Shown: piece by piece, positions 1-10,555 of the stretch | How the letters are laid out: every line of letters starts with the position of its first letter | How positions within the stretch are numbered: position 1 is the stretch's first letter | From: Rhizomys pruinosus | Taxonomy: Eukaryota > Chordata > Mammalia > Rodentia > Spalacidae | Direction: 5' to 3' | Assembly (NCBI GenBank): GCA_009823505.1 | Contig: VZQC01001015.1 | Span: 466,568-530,567 of the forward strand | DNA: 64,000 nt | Notes under the pieces: model-generated | The model's input: only the letters and a program-made list of their open reading frames with translations | The model's database searches: none | Told to the model about the DNA's origin: nothing | Position numbers and translations under genes: made by a program

Positions 1-100
1 AAAGGAGAGAAGTAATCCTGCAAATTGTCCTCTGACTTCCACACACACAGTGGAACATGCACGTTCACAGACACAGAAATAAATGAATAAATAATAAATA
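1..100 (+). mobile_element. B3 SINE, 3' end only
   Basis: The left edge carries the typical 3' part of a B3 element: a stretch resembling 'agttgtcctctgacttccac', an AC-rich segment and an AAATAAAT tail. The tRNA-related 5' half lies outside the window. Confidence 0.6.
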
Positions 101-790
101 AATTAACTAACAAGCATCTTAAATGTTTGCATTTGTACTGTAAATATCTCAAATCATTATTGTGGTAGTAGTCATTAAATTTTAAAGCAAAAAGAAGAAA
201 TAAATTTTCCTCCAAATGTCAATGTTAATGGTCAAAAAGAAGTCAGGAAATTGATATCGTTGTATGGAATCATTCTGAAAGTAGACCCCAAGTTCCTCTG
301 AAAAACGTGCAGGAGGAACATAAACTTGTATATCGATAGTACCAGGCAGATCAGGTAATGGATTGAGTACTGGGCAATAGGGAAGGGTGAGGACTGCGGT
401 TAGTAGTTGCAGATCTCTGGCTATGGAAACCATGCAGGACTATGTTGTCTGCACTGTCAGATCTCCTGGGTTTTAAGGACTCCTATGTCTAAATTTCAGT
501 GTTATTTTTTTTTAGGCCATACAAGTTAAACAAAACATATATGGGCCTGAGTTCAAGTTGTGATTAGTGCCGTGGCAGCCATTCTTCCTCCACTCTCTCA
601 GTTGATTACTCTATTACCACAGTGGTCACACACGGTATCAGGTAGCATCTGATATTTTATTACATCTGGGCTCCCATGTGAAGCAAAAAGTGAGACTGGA
701 TTTTTTCCGAGTTAATCAAATAGAACTTGGAATGGTACTGGGGGAATGGAAGGACTAAGTACTCCCACAGACCCTATGTAGGGCTTCAGT
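101..790. other. Unique sequence, no gene seen
   Basis: AT-rich single-copy-looking DNA. The 83-residue minus-strand reading frame near 182-433 has no recognisable domain and shows no splice or codon signature that I can see. Confidence 0.5.
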
Positions 791-794
791 GTCT

Positions 795-1215
795 CTCAAC
801 CCTTCACTCAACATCACTTGAGCCCTTGCTCTGTGTCCCTACCTGGACAGCCTCAATGCAAAAAAGCTGCTGGTCGGTATATTCATGACGCTCAACAATG
901 TGTAATTACTTAATCATTTTAATGCATATTGTAATTTACACTCTAAGAATAAAGGCTACTGCGGAGTGTCTGACAGCCTTAGTCTAAGTTATCAAAAAAG
1001 GCTTTCCTAAGAAGGTAAAATTTAACCCAACAGGTCACTGCTGAGCTGGAATGGACCAGGATAAGGCAGCTTGCTGGAGTAAGGAACTGCAAACCAAAAA
1101 GACCTCACGTGCAAAGGGCCTGTGGTCAGAGAAAGCAAGCTAGATTGGATGGCATAAGGGAAAGGTGGTAGAGGGGCTGCTTGGACATCAGACTGGACCT
1201 CAAGGTCACAGGAGT
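795..1215 (+). repeat. Ancient mammalian repeat, family uncertain
   Basis: The segment has the features of a widespread old mammalian repeat: a 'gagcccttgctctgtg' start, a 'ggctttcctaagaaggt' middle and a 'gcaaagggcctgtggtcag' end. The same kind of sequence recurs near 26.93-27.14 kb and 32.33-32.69 kb. It dates from roughly the MIR/L2 era; I cannot name the family with confidence. Confidence 0.4.
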
Positions 1216-1244
1216 ATGTTTGATTGGTATTTTTAAAAGATTAC

Positions 1245-1476
1245 ATTTTAAGATATATTTTATTTAATTTTTATGTGTATGAGTGTATTGTCCTCATTCT
1301 CTGTAAGTAGTTGCATCCATGTTGTGCAATGTCCTTGGAGGTGAGAAAAGGGCATTGGATTCCCTGGTACTGGACTTACAGACACTTGTTAGCTGCTATG
1401 TGGGTGCTGGGAATTGAACCGGGGTCCTCTGCAAGAGCAGTCAGTGTTCTTAACTGCGGACCCATCTCTCTAGCCC
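1245..1476 (-). mobile_element. B2 SINE
   Basis: Reading the minus strand gives the B2 5' region with its pol III A and B boxes and an A/T-rich tail at the left end. The element is flanked by near-identical 11-bp TSDs at 1234-1244 and 1477-1487 ('taaaagattac'/'ttaaagattac'). It lacks the 17-bp internal duplication seen in the younger copies of this window. Confidence 0.85.
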
Positions 1477-1487
1477 TTAAAGATTAC

Positions 1488-2190
1488 TTTCAAGATGACA
1501 ACTAAAATAAGAGTTTGCAGGAAGAGGTGTGAGGTATGTGGTAAGCTTCCAAAGAGAGACATAGAAAATATGCACTGGACAAAGTCATTTCTTGGTGGTG
1601 TTTGCATAGAATAGTTTACCACCCTGGAGGGTAGAGGGCACTCATCATCATCGTAGACTCCACAAAAGATACATGTGTGCCTGTGTGTGTCGTAGCCTTC
1701 TGTCATGTCTGAACCTGGTGTGACTGTCTCTTCCTCCTGTGTGTGTTCACACCCACCAGCAGCACACCCTGGTACTGAGTATTTTTAGACCAATCTTAAC
1801 CTGACGAGAGTGACTGATTTAAAAAATCCAAATTAGATTTGAAGAAGAAAACTAAAATAATTTAAAAAATAATAAAATGATGTAGCACAGCAAACCTGTA
1901 GGCTGTGTTTCTGCTTTGCGTCTGTTCATAAGACTAATTTCTAGTGCTGGAAATTCTGCATATGGGAGTCTACCTTACCAGGCATTGATGTGTAACAGAG
2001 AAAGCATTTTGTATCTCCTGCCAGGAAATCAACTCCCCTGAACTGTGTGGAAGCTAATACCAACATTCAAGGCTAAAAGATGAAGTCATACCAAGACATA
2101 ATGAGGTGCGATCCAGAATCAGGAAGGAAAGCACAGTTTAGGTTTTTGAGTGTGATTCTCTTGATGAAGAAAACTGTGTTTACTGTTTTG
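1488..2190. other. Unique sequence, no gene seen
   Basis: No repeat family or coding signal recognised. Short reading frames here have no domain I recognise. Confidence 0.45.
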
Positions 2191-2191
2191 T

Positions 2192-2540
2192 TTTATTTTG
2201 TGACAGGGTCTCTTATAGTCCAAGATGTGCTTGAACTCTTTTTAAAAAAAAAGATTGTATTTTTATTATTTTTATTTATGTATATGATTGTATTGCTTGC
2301 ATGTATGTAAGTGCACCCGTGTCGTGCAGTGCCCACAGAGGCCAGAAGAGGGCACTGAAATCCTTGGGACTGAAGTTACAGATGGTTATTAACCACCTTG
2401 TGGGTTCTGGGAACTGAACCTGGGTCTTTTGCAAGAGCAACCAGTGCTCTTAACAGCCTGATATGCTTGAACTCTTAATCCTCTTGCCTTCTCCACTTAA
2501 GGGCTGGGATTACAGGCATGAGCCACCGTATTCTGCAATG
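2192..2540 (-). mobile_element. Old B1-like SINE split by a B2
   Basis: The left piece (about 2192-2240, 'gtgacagggtctct') and right piece (2464-2540, ending 'gattacaggcatgagccacc') form one minus-strand B1-like element. It is interrupted by the B2 at 2241-2460. The order of insertion is therefore B1 first, B2 second. Confidence 0.7.
2241..2460 (-). mobile_element. B2 SINE inserted in a B1
   Basis: Minus-strand B2, older type without the internal 17-bp duplication. It is flanked by perfect 13-bp TSDs 'tgcttgaactctt' at 2228-2240 and 2464-2476, which are B1 sequence. Confidence 0.85.
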
Positions 2541-3400
2541 TTTACTCTTGATAAAGAAAAACACATGAAAAGAAAGAACACAAAGTAAAGAGATGGTGAA
2601 GAAATAGATGGCCCTTCAAGAGCAGACCTAGCCATCAGGACTCTACAGTTAATAGTGTAGTTGGGTGTCACTCAAACTCCAGCCTGTGGCTAAATTGTGG
2701 TTTATTTTTCAGGAATGGCCTGGGCAGGGCAGTTGCTAAAATATTCCATTGCTCAGTTGTCCTGCACAATAGAAAATTCCCCTGGTTAGTGAAGTGGTGG
2801 GAGGAAACACTTGATAGCTTTTGAGAGTCTAGGCAAACCCTGTTTCTCTGACAGCCAGAACTCTCAGGAGAAGCAGGGTGGTGGTGGTGGTGGGGAGTCA
2901 GCAAGGGTTCTAATGAGTCAATGTTATTTTTTTTAAAGGAATTGACACTTAATACTGATACTTAAAGCATTTTCAGAATGAATGTGGAACACAGAGCCTA
3001 ACGGCAGGATTTTAACTCAGAGGAGGGACCGATGGGATATTAAGCAAATTGAAGAGTTTTAGGAGAAATATAGTCAATATAAGGACCAGGCCAGGCAATT
3101 ATTTTCAATTTCAGAAATAAAGAGAGGAACGGTTGCATAAACTTCCAATGATATATTTTTAACTCAAAAGTTTAAGAGAGTCTGAGGAGAGAAACTTTCC
3201 CAGGCAACATGCTCTGTACACACTCAGGTTCTCGTCCCAGTGCACTGAAGGCGGATTTCTGTAACTAAGATGCGGAAAACACTGGCCCAGCTTCCAAAGA
3301 CAGCCAGGGTCCATGTAGCGTAGGACTGGGAATCCTGCTGCACAAAATCCCTCCAAAAACCATGCATTGGGAATTCCAAGATCATATGTTGCTTTTTGAT
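2541..3400. other. Unique sequence, no gene seen
   Basis: No family recognised. A (GGT)n run of about 5 units near 2878-2893 produces a His-rich spurious minus-strand frame. Confidence 0.45.
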
Positions 3401-3406
3401 TCTTCT

Positions 3407-3506
3407 TTATTCCTTCCTTCCTCTCTCCCTCCCTCCCTTCCTCCCTCCCTCCCTCCTCCCTTTCCTCCCTTCCTTCCTCTTCTCCTTTCTCTTTTTCCTT
3501 CTTCAT
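3407..3506. repeat. Pyrimidine-rich (TTCC/TCCC)n tract
   Basis: About 100 bp almost entirely C and T on the plus strand, in degenerate CCTT/CCCT units. It is translated in one minus frame as a Glu/Gly/Arg-rich run, which is an artefact. Confidence 0.85.
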
Positions 3507-3640
3507 TTTTTTGACAGAGGGTCTCATTCATCCTAGGCTGGCCTCAAACTTACCACATAGCCAAAGAAGACCCTGAACTCCTCATCCTGTACTTCTCAAG
3601 TTCTAGGACTGAAAGCATGCACCAACATGCTTGGCCACCT
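3507..3640 (-). mobile_element. Old B1-like SINE
   Basis: Minus-strand B1-type order is visible: T-rich start, 'gacagagggtctcattc', 'aggctggcctcaaact', and an end resembling 'gcatgcaccaacatgcttggc'. It is strongly diverged. The adjoining pyrimidine tract probably grew from its A tail. Confidence 0.6.
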
Positions 3641-4070
3641 GACATTTCCTGGTATGTTCATGGTCACTTGTGCTTTGGGGTTTAAACAGTATCAGGGTAG
3701 CTGTCACCATCCTCACTGGTTCTTGATCTTTTAGAGTGGACAGAGGGCACCTCCTCATGGAGTTCTGCCTTCTCCTGACTCCTTCTCATCCTGTCCCCCT
3801 TAGCAAACGATGAGCATTCTTTCACCCAAAAGATGAGACTTTCAAAACTTGTCCCCAGACACCAAGTGTTATGTCCACCCACGGAAGATGGGAGCCCACC
3901 TTTGAAGCTGCCTCAGAAGAAAGAGTGCACCTATGGGTGTTTGGAATCCTCTCTCTGTTGCATCCTCCAGTAGGAGACTGATCTTTGAACCTTTCCCCTG
4001 TTGGACCAGATCATTAAAATCTCATAGCCCCAATATTCCAGATCTAAACACACATCTCTAAAGGAAGCAT
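3641..4070. other. Unique sequence, no gene seen
   Basis: No repeat or coding feature recognised. Confidence 0.4.
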
Positions 4071-4084
4071 AGAAAAGTCATCAA

Positions 4085-4358
4085 AGGGCTGGAGAGATGG
4101 CCTAGCGGTTAAGAGCGCCGACCGCTCTTACAGAGGACCCGGGTTCTATCCCCAGCACCCACACGGCAGCTGAGAACCGTCTGAAACTCCAATTCCAGGA
4201 GAACTCCAGTTCCAGGGGAATCCGAAACCCTCTTCTGACCTCCGTGGCATTGCACGACACGGGTGCACAGACTTGCATATAGGCAGTACATTCATACACA
4301 TACAGAAACAAATAAAAATTAAAAACAAAAAAACAAAACAAACAAACAAACAAACAAA
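4085..4358 (+). mobile_element. Young B2 SINE with 17-bp duplication
   Basis: B2 with the A-box variant 'tggcctagcggttaagag', a B box and the internal repeat 'aactccaattccaggag'/'aactccagttccagggg'. The tail is (AAAC)n. The TSD 'agaaaagtcatc' is seen at 4071-4082 and 4359-4370. CpG-rich and little diverged, so probably recent. Confidence 0.9.
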
Positions 4359-4371
4359 AGAAAAGTCATCG

Positions 4372-4883
4372 AGTTAAAAATGAGAAAAAAACCTGCCTGC
4401 CCATTGGAAATAGAACATGGGGCCAGGTTACCCAGGGGCTAACACCTGCTGGCTGCAAATTCCTGAGGTCTGTGCCCCCAGCTTCTGACCTTCAGAAGGG
4501 AGGTCAGTGGAATTTTTTTGCTGGGCCGATTGGGTCGGAAACCAAACAAAATGACCTGCTGATGTGCTCTGCTTTGACAAAACAAGACGTGTCACATGAG
4601 GGAAAATGACAGTTTTCTTCTGCTGCAGTGACTATTTAAAAAAAACACACACAGATCCAATTAACTACCAATGTGGTTCTGTGTGCAGCTTGAAACAACT
4701 TTATTGCAATGGAAATTGAAGACCTAGAACGTATTTTAGGAATGTCAGACCTGAAAAGTTGAAGATTTCCCTCAAATTGCTACTAATGATATCTTTCCAC
4801 TCTTATTAGTTGTATTTTTCAGCCAACTGAAAGGCCCAGCCAGGATTATTTCTCCCCCTCATGCTGTCTCTGTGATAGCCACT

Positions 4884-4919
<36 letters not shown>

Positions 4920-5350
4920 AACACACACACACACACACACACTTTATAACGTCATCAAATCTGGCCGGTTAGAAAGAAATGCAAAGCCAATAAAATTATA
5001 AAAATATGGATATCAGCTTTGTACTAGAAGCCTCTTTTTATTAATCTCTCCTCCCCCCCCACACACATATACGTGTGGGGGTGCGTGTGTATAATGGACA
5101 CAGCATGGCCTAATTTTTTGCTATGAAAACCTTTAAATCAGCTCATTTTCACTGTGTTATGTAACTGTGGAGCAAAGCAGAGGTACCATAGGGAAGGGAG
5201 TGTGCTGTGCACTGTGCAAGGTTGACACACTCAGACGTTACAGTTCCATTTTCTGGGAGACCTCTTTGGGCTGAACTTCAAAGTGTCATCACTGTAGCTA
5301 GGACCTCACCTTCAATACCAATGACAAATTGTTAAACACCTTGACTTTCA
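4372..5350. other. Unique sequence with a microsatellite
   Basis: No gene recognised. It contains (AGAC)n at about 4885-4919 running into (AC)n at 4921-4942, and a C-run/(AC)n patch at 5050-5068. Confidence 0.5.
4885..4942. repeat. Compound microsatellite (AGAC)n(AC)n
   Basis: About 9 tetranucleotide units followed by 11 AC units. Confidence 0.95.
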
Positions 5351-5365
5351 ACCAAACAATGGCCA

Positions 5366-5601
5366 AGGGGGCTGGAGAGATGGCTCAGTGGTTAAGAGCA
5401 CTGACTGCTCTTGCAGAGGACCTGGGTTTGATTAAGCACACCCACATGGCGGCTAACGATCATCCTCAACTCCAATTCCAGGGGAATCTGATGACCTCTT
5501 CTGACCTCTGTGGGCATTGCAGGACATGGGTGCGTTTACACACATGCAGGCAATATACCTGTATACATAAAATAGAAATCATAAATAAATTTTTTTAAGA
5601 A
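5366..5601 (+). mobile_element. B2 SINE, older type
   Basis: The 'gggctggagagatggctcagtggtta' type 5' end is present, with a single copy of the 'aactccaattccagggg' module. TSDs are 'aaacaatggcca' (5354-5365) and 'aaacaatgacca' (5602-5613). Confidence 0.88.
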
Positions 5602-5613
5602 AAACAATGACCA

Positions 5614-5716
5614 GATAAATAATCCCAAAGCTTTAAATGAAACCAAATCAGTGTCACTCATCTGTGTAATCTGACACGGCTGTGTTACTAATAGAAAGGC
5701 AGGACTGGAATCAACG
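5614..5716. other. Unique spacer between two B2 copies
   Basis: Short non-repetitive spacer separating a plus-strand and a minus-strand B2. Confidence 0.4.
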
Positions 5717-5730
5717 CTGTGTCTAGTTTT

Positions 5731-6000
5731 TCTTTGTTTTTTTTTTTAAGTATTTTTTGTTTTTTTATTTTTTATTTATTTTTGTATGTGTATGAGTGTA
5801 CTGTCTGCATGCAGGTTTGTGCACCCGTGTCGTGCAATGCCGTGGAGGTGAGAAGAGGGTCTCGGATTCCCCTGGAACTGGAGTTCTCCTGGAATTGGAG
5901 TTACAGACAGTTCTTAGCTGCCATGTGGGTGCTGGGGATCGAACCCGGGCCCTGTGCAAGAGCGGTCGGTGCTCCCAACCGCTAGGCTATCTCTCCAGCA
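5731..6000 (-). mobile_element. Young B2 SINE with 17-bp duplication
   Basis: Minus-strand copy with both 17-bp modules and the 'ccgctaggctatctct' form of the A-box region. The TSD 'ctgtgtctagttt' occurs at about 5717-5729 and 6001-6013. Confidence 0.9.
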
Positions 6001-6125
6001 CTGTGTCTAGTTTAAAACTCACAGCTACTCTGTCATCACCTCTGAAACCTGCTGGCCCCATTCTGGCTTCACAGTCTTCTTAGTCGATGCTCTGCACCTC
6101 CTCTCCTGACCCAGACTCTCCTCAA

Positions 6126-6207
6126 TCTGTCATCTTCCTCCTCTTCCTCCTCCTCCTCCTTCTCCTCCTCCTCCTCCTCCTCCTCCTCCTCCTCCTCCTC
6201 CTCCTCC
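6126..6207. repeat. (TCC)n trinucleotide tract
   Basis: About 80 bp of nearly pure CTC/TCC repeats. In the plus frame it encodes poly-Leu, which is not evidence of a gene. Confidence 0.95.
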
Positions 6208-7379
6208 AGGAAGTCATCCTGAGACCCTTTCCCCAGCATCTTCCACCTTTTTGGATTGAGTTTCCCACTTACCTGTCACTTTATGAAACTGTCTCGGAGT
6301 GTGTTCTTCATTCCATGTTGTAAAACAGTGGCTCTCTCTCAGGGTGGTTTTGCCTCTCAGGGGACATTGGGGAAAAGGGGGTGCTAGTGAGCCCAGAGAG
6401 ATCACTTCTAGAAATGCATAGCACAGTCCCTCAGCTGCAAATAGGCTGGTAACACCATTGCTGTTGAGATTATGAGGCCCAGGCTTGAATATGCAGGCTA
6501 GGGAGAGAGTTCCTTACATCTTGTCCCTGTCCACACTCCTGTGGTCTTAAGGGCTGCTAGTCCTGCTTTAGCAGGTATTGGTGGCACAGACAACTAAAGG
6601 GCCCCATTGGAGAGGTAGGAAGGCCTAGGACATGGGACATTAGTGTCATTGGCATAGAATGAATGGAATGTCAATTCGATACTGTTCCGTCAGACGTTTC
6701 TGAAGTGACAGGATGGCCTGCTGTTAGGTCCAAGGTGATGGCACACCACGACAGAGTGGAAGGGTAGGTGGGGAGTTTCTCTCATCTCTATTCTTGAGGA
6801 TGCTGTGAGATTCACACTGCCCTGTGCTCAGGGAACAGATAGCACCCATCTGTTCTAAGGTTTGGCCCAAAGAAGAGGACACTGAAACATAATAATAATT
6901 TAAAAAACTAATAATCTGACCCTGATTTAATGGTGAATAGTTTTGTCACACACTGCCCCTGGCATTAAAAGGCACCATCATCTCCATTTAGCCATGTAAA
7001 TCAGCATAATGGATGATTCCTTTAAAGCAACATGGAATTTTCAATTGGTAGATGTGAGGAGCTGGAGGAACTCTGAAAATCCGGCATGTTTGATCCAGAT
7101 GTGTTCAATAGTTTATGTTGATGAAGAATCATTTGTAACCCTGGGAATGTGTCCTTTCCAGTTCAATCACTGAGATATCCTTCCTTCTGTCAGGCACCTT
7201 CTACTTCTATGACCCCTCCCCGAGTACTGCTTCTGTACAGTCTAGACAGAACTTGTCACTAGGGCCACTTCCTTGAAAGCAGCACAGGGAGACAGAGCCA
7301 GGTAACTTCCTGGTAAACCCCATAAGCCAGTAGCAGCTACCAACAAACTGGGCTTTAATTGGTAAGAAACGACCCATCT
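6208..7379. other. Unique sequence; 6895-7060 looks conserved
   Basis: No gene recognised. The AT-rich core around 6895-7060 is repeat-free, with homeodomain-like TAAT motifs. It reads like conserved noncoding DNA, but no alignment was possible. Confidence 0.35.
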
Positions 7380-7392
7380 GAAAGGAATTGTT

Positions 7393-7642
7393 GGGGCTGG
7401 AGAGATGGCCTAGCAGTTAAGAACACCGACCACTCTTGCAGAGGACTCGGGTTCGATCCCCAGCACCCACATGGTGGCTGAGAACCATCTGTAACTCCAA
7501 TTCCAGGAGAACTCCAGGTCCAGGGGAATCCAACACCCTCTTTTGACCTCCGCGGCATTGCACGACACGGGTGCACAAACCTACATGCAGACAGTACATT
7601 CATACACATAAATAATAAATAAATAAATAAAATTTTAAAAAA
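7393..7642 (+). mobile_element. Young B2 SINE with 17-bp duplication
   Basis: Complete B2 with duplicated module and AATAAATAAA tail, bounded by perfect 13-bp TSDs 'gaaaggaattgtt' at 7380-7392 and 7643-7655. Confidence 0.92.
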
Positions 7643-7655
7643 GAAAGGAATTGTT

Positions 7656-7860
7656 AGCCAAACATTAATTGATTAGTTCACCTAAACCAATTACGGTGAA
7701 TGGAGCCCCAAAACTGTTCCTCTCCCCACACTCCACCCAGGTACAGGTATCCATCCACCATGTGATTCACCCACATGGAGGAACCAGCATTTCTGTCTCC
7801 AGAGAAATAGCTCCTTGCTTTATTTATTTATTTTTTTCAAAAAAGCCACAAGAAGCCCTG
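7656..7860. other. Unique sequence, no gene seen
   Basis: No family recognised. Confidence 0.4.
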
Positions 7861-8008
7861 ATATCAAGGAATGTGGCCCAGACTGTCATCAAAGAGCGAG
7901 GAGACTGGCAAGTTCAAGCCCAGCCTAGACGACTTAGTAAGAGCCTATTTCAGAATAAAAAGTAAAATAAAAGGGCTTGGGATGTAGCTCAGTGGCAGCG
8001 TGCTTGTC

Positions 8009-8066
<58 letters not shown>

Positions 8067-8100
8067 CTTTGGGTTCGATCCACAACACTGAAAATAAAAA
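7861..8100 (+). mobile_element. B1-like plus ID-like composite with internal (TG)n
   Basis: A worn B1 3' part ('caagttcaagcccagcctag') is followed by an A-rich linker. An ID-type tRNA-derived unit then starts at about 7973 ('gggatgtagctcagtgg') and resumes at 8065 ('tttgggttcgatcc'). Between its A-box-like and B-box-like regions sits a 54-bp (GT)n. The tail merges into a purine-rich tract. Confidence 0.7.
8011..8064. repeat. (GT)n microsatellite inside an ID element
   Basis: About 27 uninterrupted GT units located in the anticodon-loop-equivalent part of the ID unit. Confidence 0.95.
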
Positions 8101-8205
8101 GAAAGGAAATGAAGGGTGGGGAAGGAGGAAGTTAGAGAGGGGAAGGATGGAGAGAGAGGAGGGAGAGAAATGGAGATAAGATAGTGAAGAGCGTAGAGGC
8201 CACCT
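8100..8205. repeat. Purine-rich (GGAA/GAGA) tract
   Basis: About 100 bp of degenerate GA/GGAA sequence following the ID A-rich tail. Confidence 0.8.
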
Positions 8206-8214
8206 TGCCTTCTG

Positions 8215-8580
8215 TTCTGGTTTGTTTCTCTGCTGTTGTGATAAAACACTAACCGAGACCAACGTGAGGAGAAAAGAGTTTATTTGGCTTGCAGCTCACA
8301 GTCCACCATCTGTGGGAGCCCAGGCGGGAACTGCGGCAGAGACCCCGGGGAATGCTGCTTGCTGGCTTGCTTCTCCAGCATGCTTAGCTTCTCTTCTCAC
8401 AGCCAAGTTCTATGTGCCTAGGACTGGCACTGCCCACAGTGGGCTGGGGCCTCCTACATCTTTTAGCAAAGAAGAAAATGTCCCACAGACTTGCCCACTG
8501 GCCAGTCTGATGGAGGAAATTCTTCCATTGAGTGCCCCTCCTCTCAGGTGTGTCAAGTTAACAACCGTGATGAGCCATCA
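8215..8580 (+). repeat. Rodent interspersed repeat, RMER/LTR-like
   Basis: It resembles a common rodent repeat: 'gtgataaaacactaaccgag', then 'gtttatttggcttgcagctc', 'gctgcttgctggcttgct', 'cccacagtgggctggggcc', and an end with 'gtgtcaagttaacaa'. I recall it as an RMER-type or LTR-related family but am not sure of the name. The 156-residue frame across it is non-coding. Confidence 0.55.
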
Positions 8581-9185
8581 GACCCTCTGCCGATGGAATG
8601 GGCGAGGCTGTGCTGCTGTTATTGCTTGCCTCGGTGACCCAGCACCTCCTGGGTTTGCTGTTTCCCCAGAATCCAGACCAGCCAGGAGTTGAGGGTGGAA
8701 AGTTTCCAAAGCTACAGGCTGGTGATGCTGATCCTGAATAATACAACCCCCAAATCACAACTCGCACAACAGAAGCTATGTCCTAAGTGTGAGCTGGAGA
8801 CAGAGTCTCCACCCATCACTGTCCCTGGCTTCCACAAAGGGAAGAAAGCTGTCTTCTGCTTTGGACAAGGAGAGGGAAAGTTGTAATGGGAATGGGAAAA
8901 CCTGCCAAGCACCCTCTATCCAGTGCTCTGTGTGGTTAAGGAGCCTGAGATGTCTTCATCCTACCCCAATAGTAGAAAATGGTACAGCAGTCTGTGACCA
9001 GTGTCAGTACTAATCCTGGTATGTATATGGAATTTTCATGTTCACTCTGTGGCATTGGGTATGGGGAAGCCACCTTCTAAAATGAGACACAAAGTGATCC
9101 CAAAGTCATGCTCTGATCTCTGGTTTGCTGGACTCTGCAGCCTACCATGAACAGAGACAATCCGTCAGTCCCTCCTCCTTTCCCT
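8581..9185. other. Unique sequence, no gene seen
   Basis: No repeat or coding signal recognised. Confidence 0.4.
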
Positions 9186-9189
9186 TCAA

Positions 9190-9790
9190 GCCATCTGTGG
9201 CTATAACAAAACACCTGAGACTAGGCAATTTATAGAAAACAGAGATTTGTTTCTTTTTTATTTTATTTTTATTTATTTCGGTATGTGTATGAATGTACTG
9301 TCTGCATGCAGGTGTGTGCACCCGTGTCGTGCAATGCCCCACGGAGGTCAGAAGAGGGTGTCGGATTCCCCTGGAACTGGAGTTCTCCTGGAATTGGAGT
9401 TTCAGACGGTTCTCGGCCGCCATGTGGGTGCAGGGATCGAACCTGGGTCCTCTGTAAGAGCGGTCGGCGCTCTTAACCGCTAGGCCATCTCTCCAGCCCC
9501 AAGATTTGTTTCTTAAGCATCTGGAGGTTGTGAGGTCCAGGAGCTCTGGTTTCTATTCTGCATGTGGTCAGGGTCTTACTGGGTCAGGACAGGAGAAAGT
9601 CACCCATGGGAAGGCAAACCAAGCGCGCTCGCCTGGGGGCTTCCTTCCTCTTCTTTGAAGGCCATGAATGCTTCTCATCCTCACTGCCTTGTCTAAATCC
9701 GAATTATCTCCCAAAAGCCACACCTCCAAATGCCGATAATGAGAACTTGGGGGTTATATTTACAACACATGAACTCTGAGGAGCGAGACC
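9190..9790 (-). mobile_element. MaLR-type LTR (MLT1/MST-like) split by a B2
   Basis: In the minus orientation the LTR 3' end is at the left ('ataacaaaacacctgagact', 'gcaatttatagaaaaca'). The body ('ctccaaatgccgataa', 'ttgggggttatatttacaa') continues after the B2 at 9256-9501. Moderately diverged solo LTR of an old retroviral-like family, with no internal coding region. Confidence 0.65.
9256..9501 (-). mobile_element. Young B2 SINE inserted in a MaLR LTR
   Basis: Minus-strand B2 with duplicated module and the 'aaccgctaggccatctct' end. Perfect 13-bp TSDs 'agatttgtttctt' lie at 9243-9255 and 9502-9514 and are LTR sequence. Confidence 0.92.
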
Positions 9791-9902
9791 TCCAACTCAC
9801 AAAGCCTCCTTTACAGTGGAGTGGGTGAAAGGGCAGTGGTTTCCATCAGGCCTCTAGGAAGCATGGAGAACATATTTCTGACTTTAGTAATTATACATTT
9901 AG

Positions 9903-10165
9903 GGCTTGGGAGATGGCTCAGTCCATAAAGTGCTTTCTCTGCTGCAAGCACAGGGGCTGAGTTCTATCTGCAGAACCCACTTAAGAAAAGGGACTGCGGT
10001 GTGCTCCCGTAACGTCAGTTACGGAGGAGGGAGAGACAGGCTCCCTAGAGCTCCTTTCAGCCTGGCTGAAGAGGTGAGTTCCAGGTTCAGTGAGAGATCC
10101 TGGCTTACAAACGGGGATTGATTAGGAAAATCCCTGATGTCTACCTCCACACAGGTGGAGTCAGC
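9903..10165 (+). mobile_element. RSINE1/B4-like SINE
   Basis: A 5' 'ggcttgggagatggctcagtc' tRNA-related unit, 'gtgctttctctgctgcaagc', then a B1-related 3' half ('gtgagttccaggttcagtgagagatcc'). Diverged. Confidence 0.65.
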
Positions 10166-10300
10166 ACCCACATGGCAGCAAACAACTGTCCATAACTCCA
10201 GTTCCTGGGAATATGAGGCCCTCTACTGACCTCTGAGGGCACTGAACCACATGGGTGCACTTACATGCAGGCATAACACTTATACACATAATTAATTAAT
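10166..10300 (+). mobile_element. B2 SINE, 3' part
   Basis: It starts inside the element at 'agcacccacatggcagc' and runs to the AATTAATT tail. It contains only one copy of the 17-bp module. The 5' promoter region is missing. Confidence 0.7.
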
Positions 10301-10394
10301 TAATACACATAATACTTATACACGTAATTAATTAATAAGGTACAAATTTATGGTAATGTATATTAGAAAAAGCATCATTGAATATTCAAGTTTT

Positions 10395-10555
10395 AAAATC
10401 TTTTTTTTAATTTTCATTTTTTAATTGATGCTTTGTGTATTTCATACATCATTTTCCAATTCAGTTCAGGCATATTTCCCTTTCCCTCCCCCCCATCCCA
10501 CCCCATTCCAGATCATGCATTCTGACATAACTGTCCTGCATCTTTCTCTCAGTTT
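10395..10555 (-). mobile_element. L1 3' end, antisense
   Basis: A left T-rich tail is followed by a C-rich segment ('ccccatcccacccc', 'gcatctttctctcag'). It matches the L1 3' untranslated segments at 46.4 and 47.1 kb in this window. Confidence 0.65.

Noticed and set aside
4090..4160. tRNA-like A and B boxes with tRNA gene potential
   Set aside because: They belong to B2 SINEs. No cloverleaf with an acceptor stem is present, and the same pattern recurs across the window.
5719..5985. Recurring 60-95 residue proteins with VQCRGG or CAPVSCNA motifs at many sites
   Set aside because: The same peptides recur wherever a B2 with the 17-bp duplication occurs. They are SINE translations, not a gene family.
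8222..8692. 156-residue plus-strand frame
   Set aside because: It lies mostly in a recognisable rodent interspersed repeat and has no domain.
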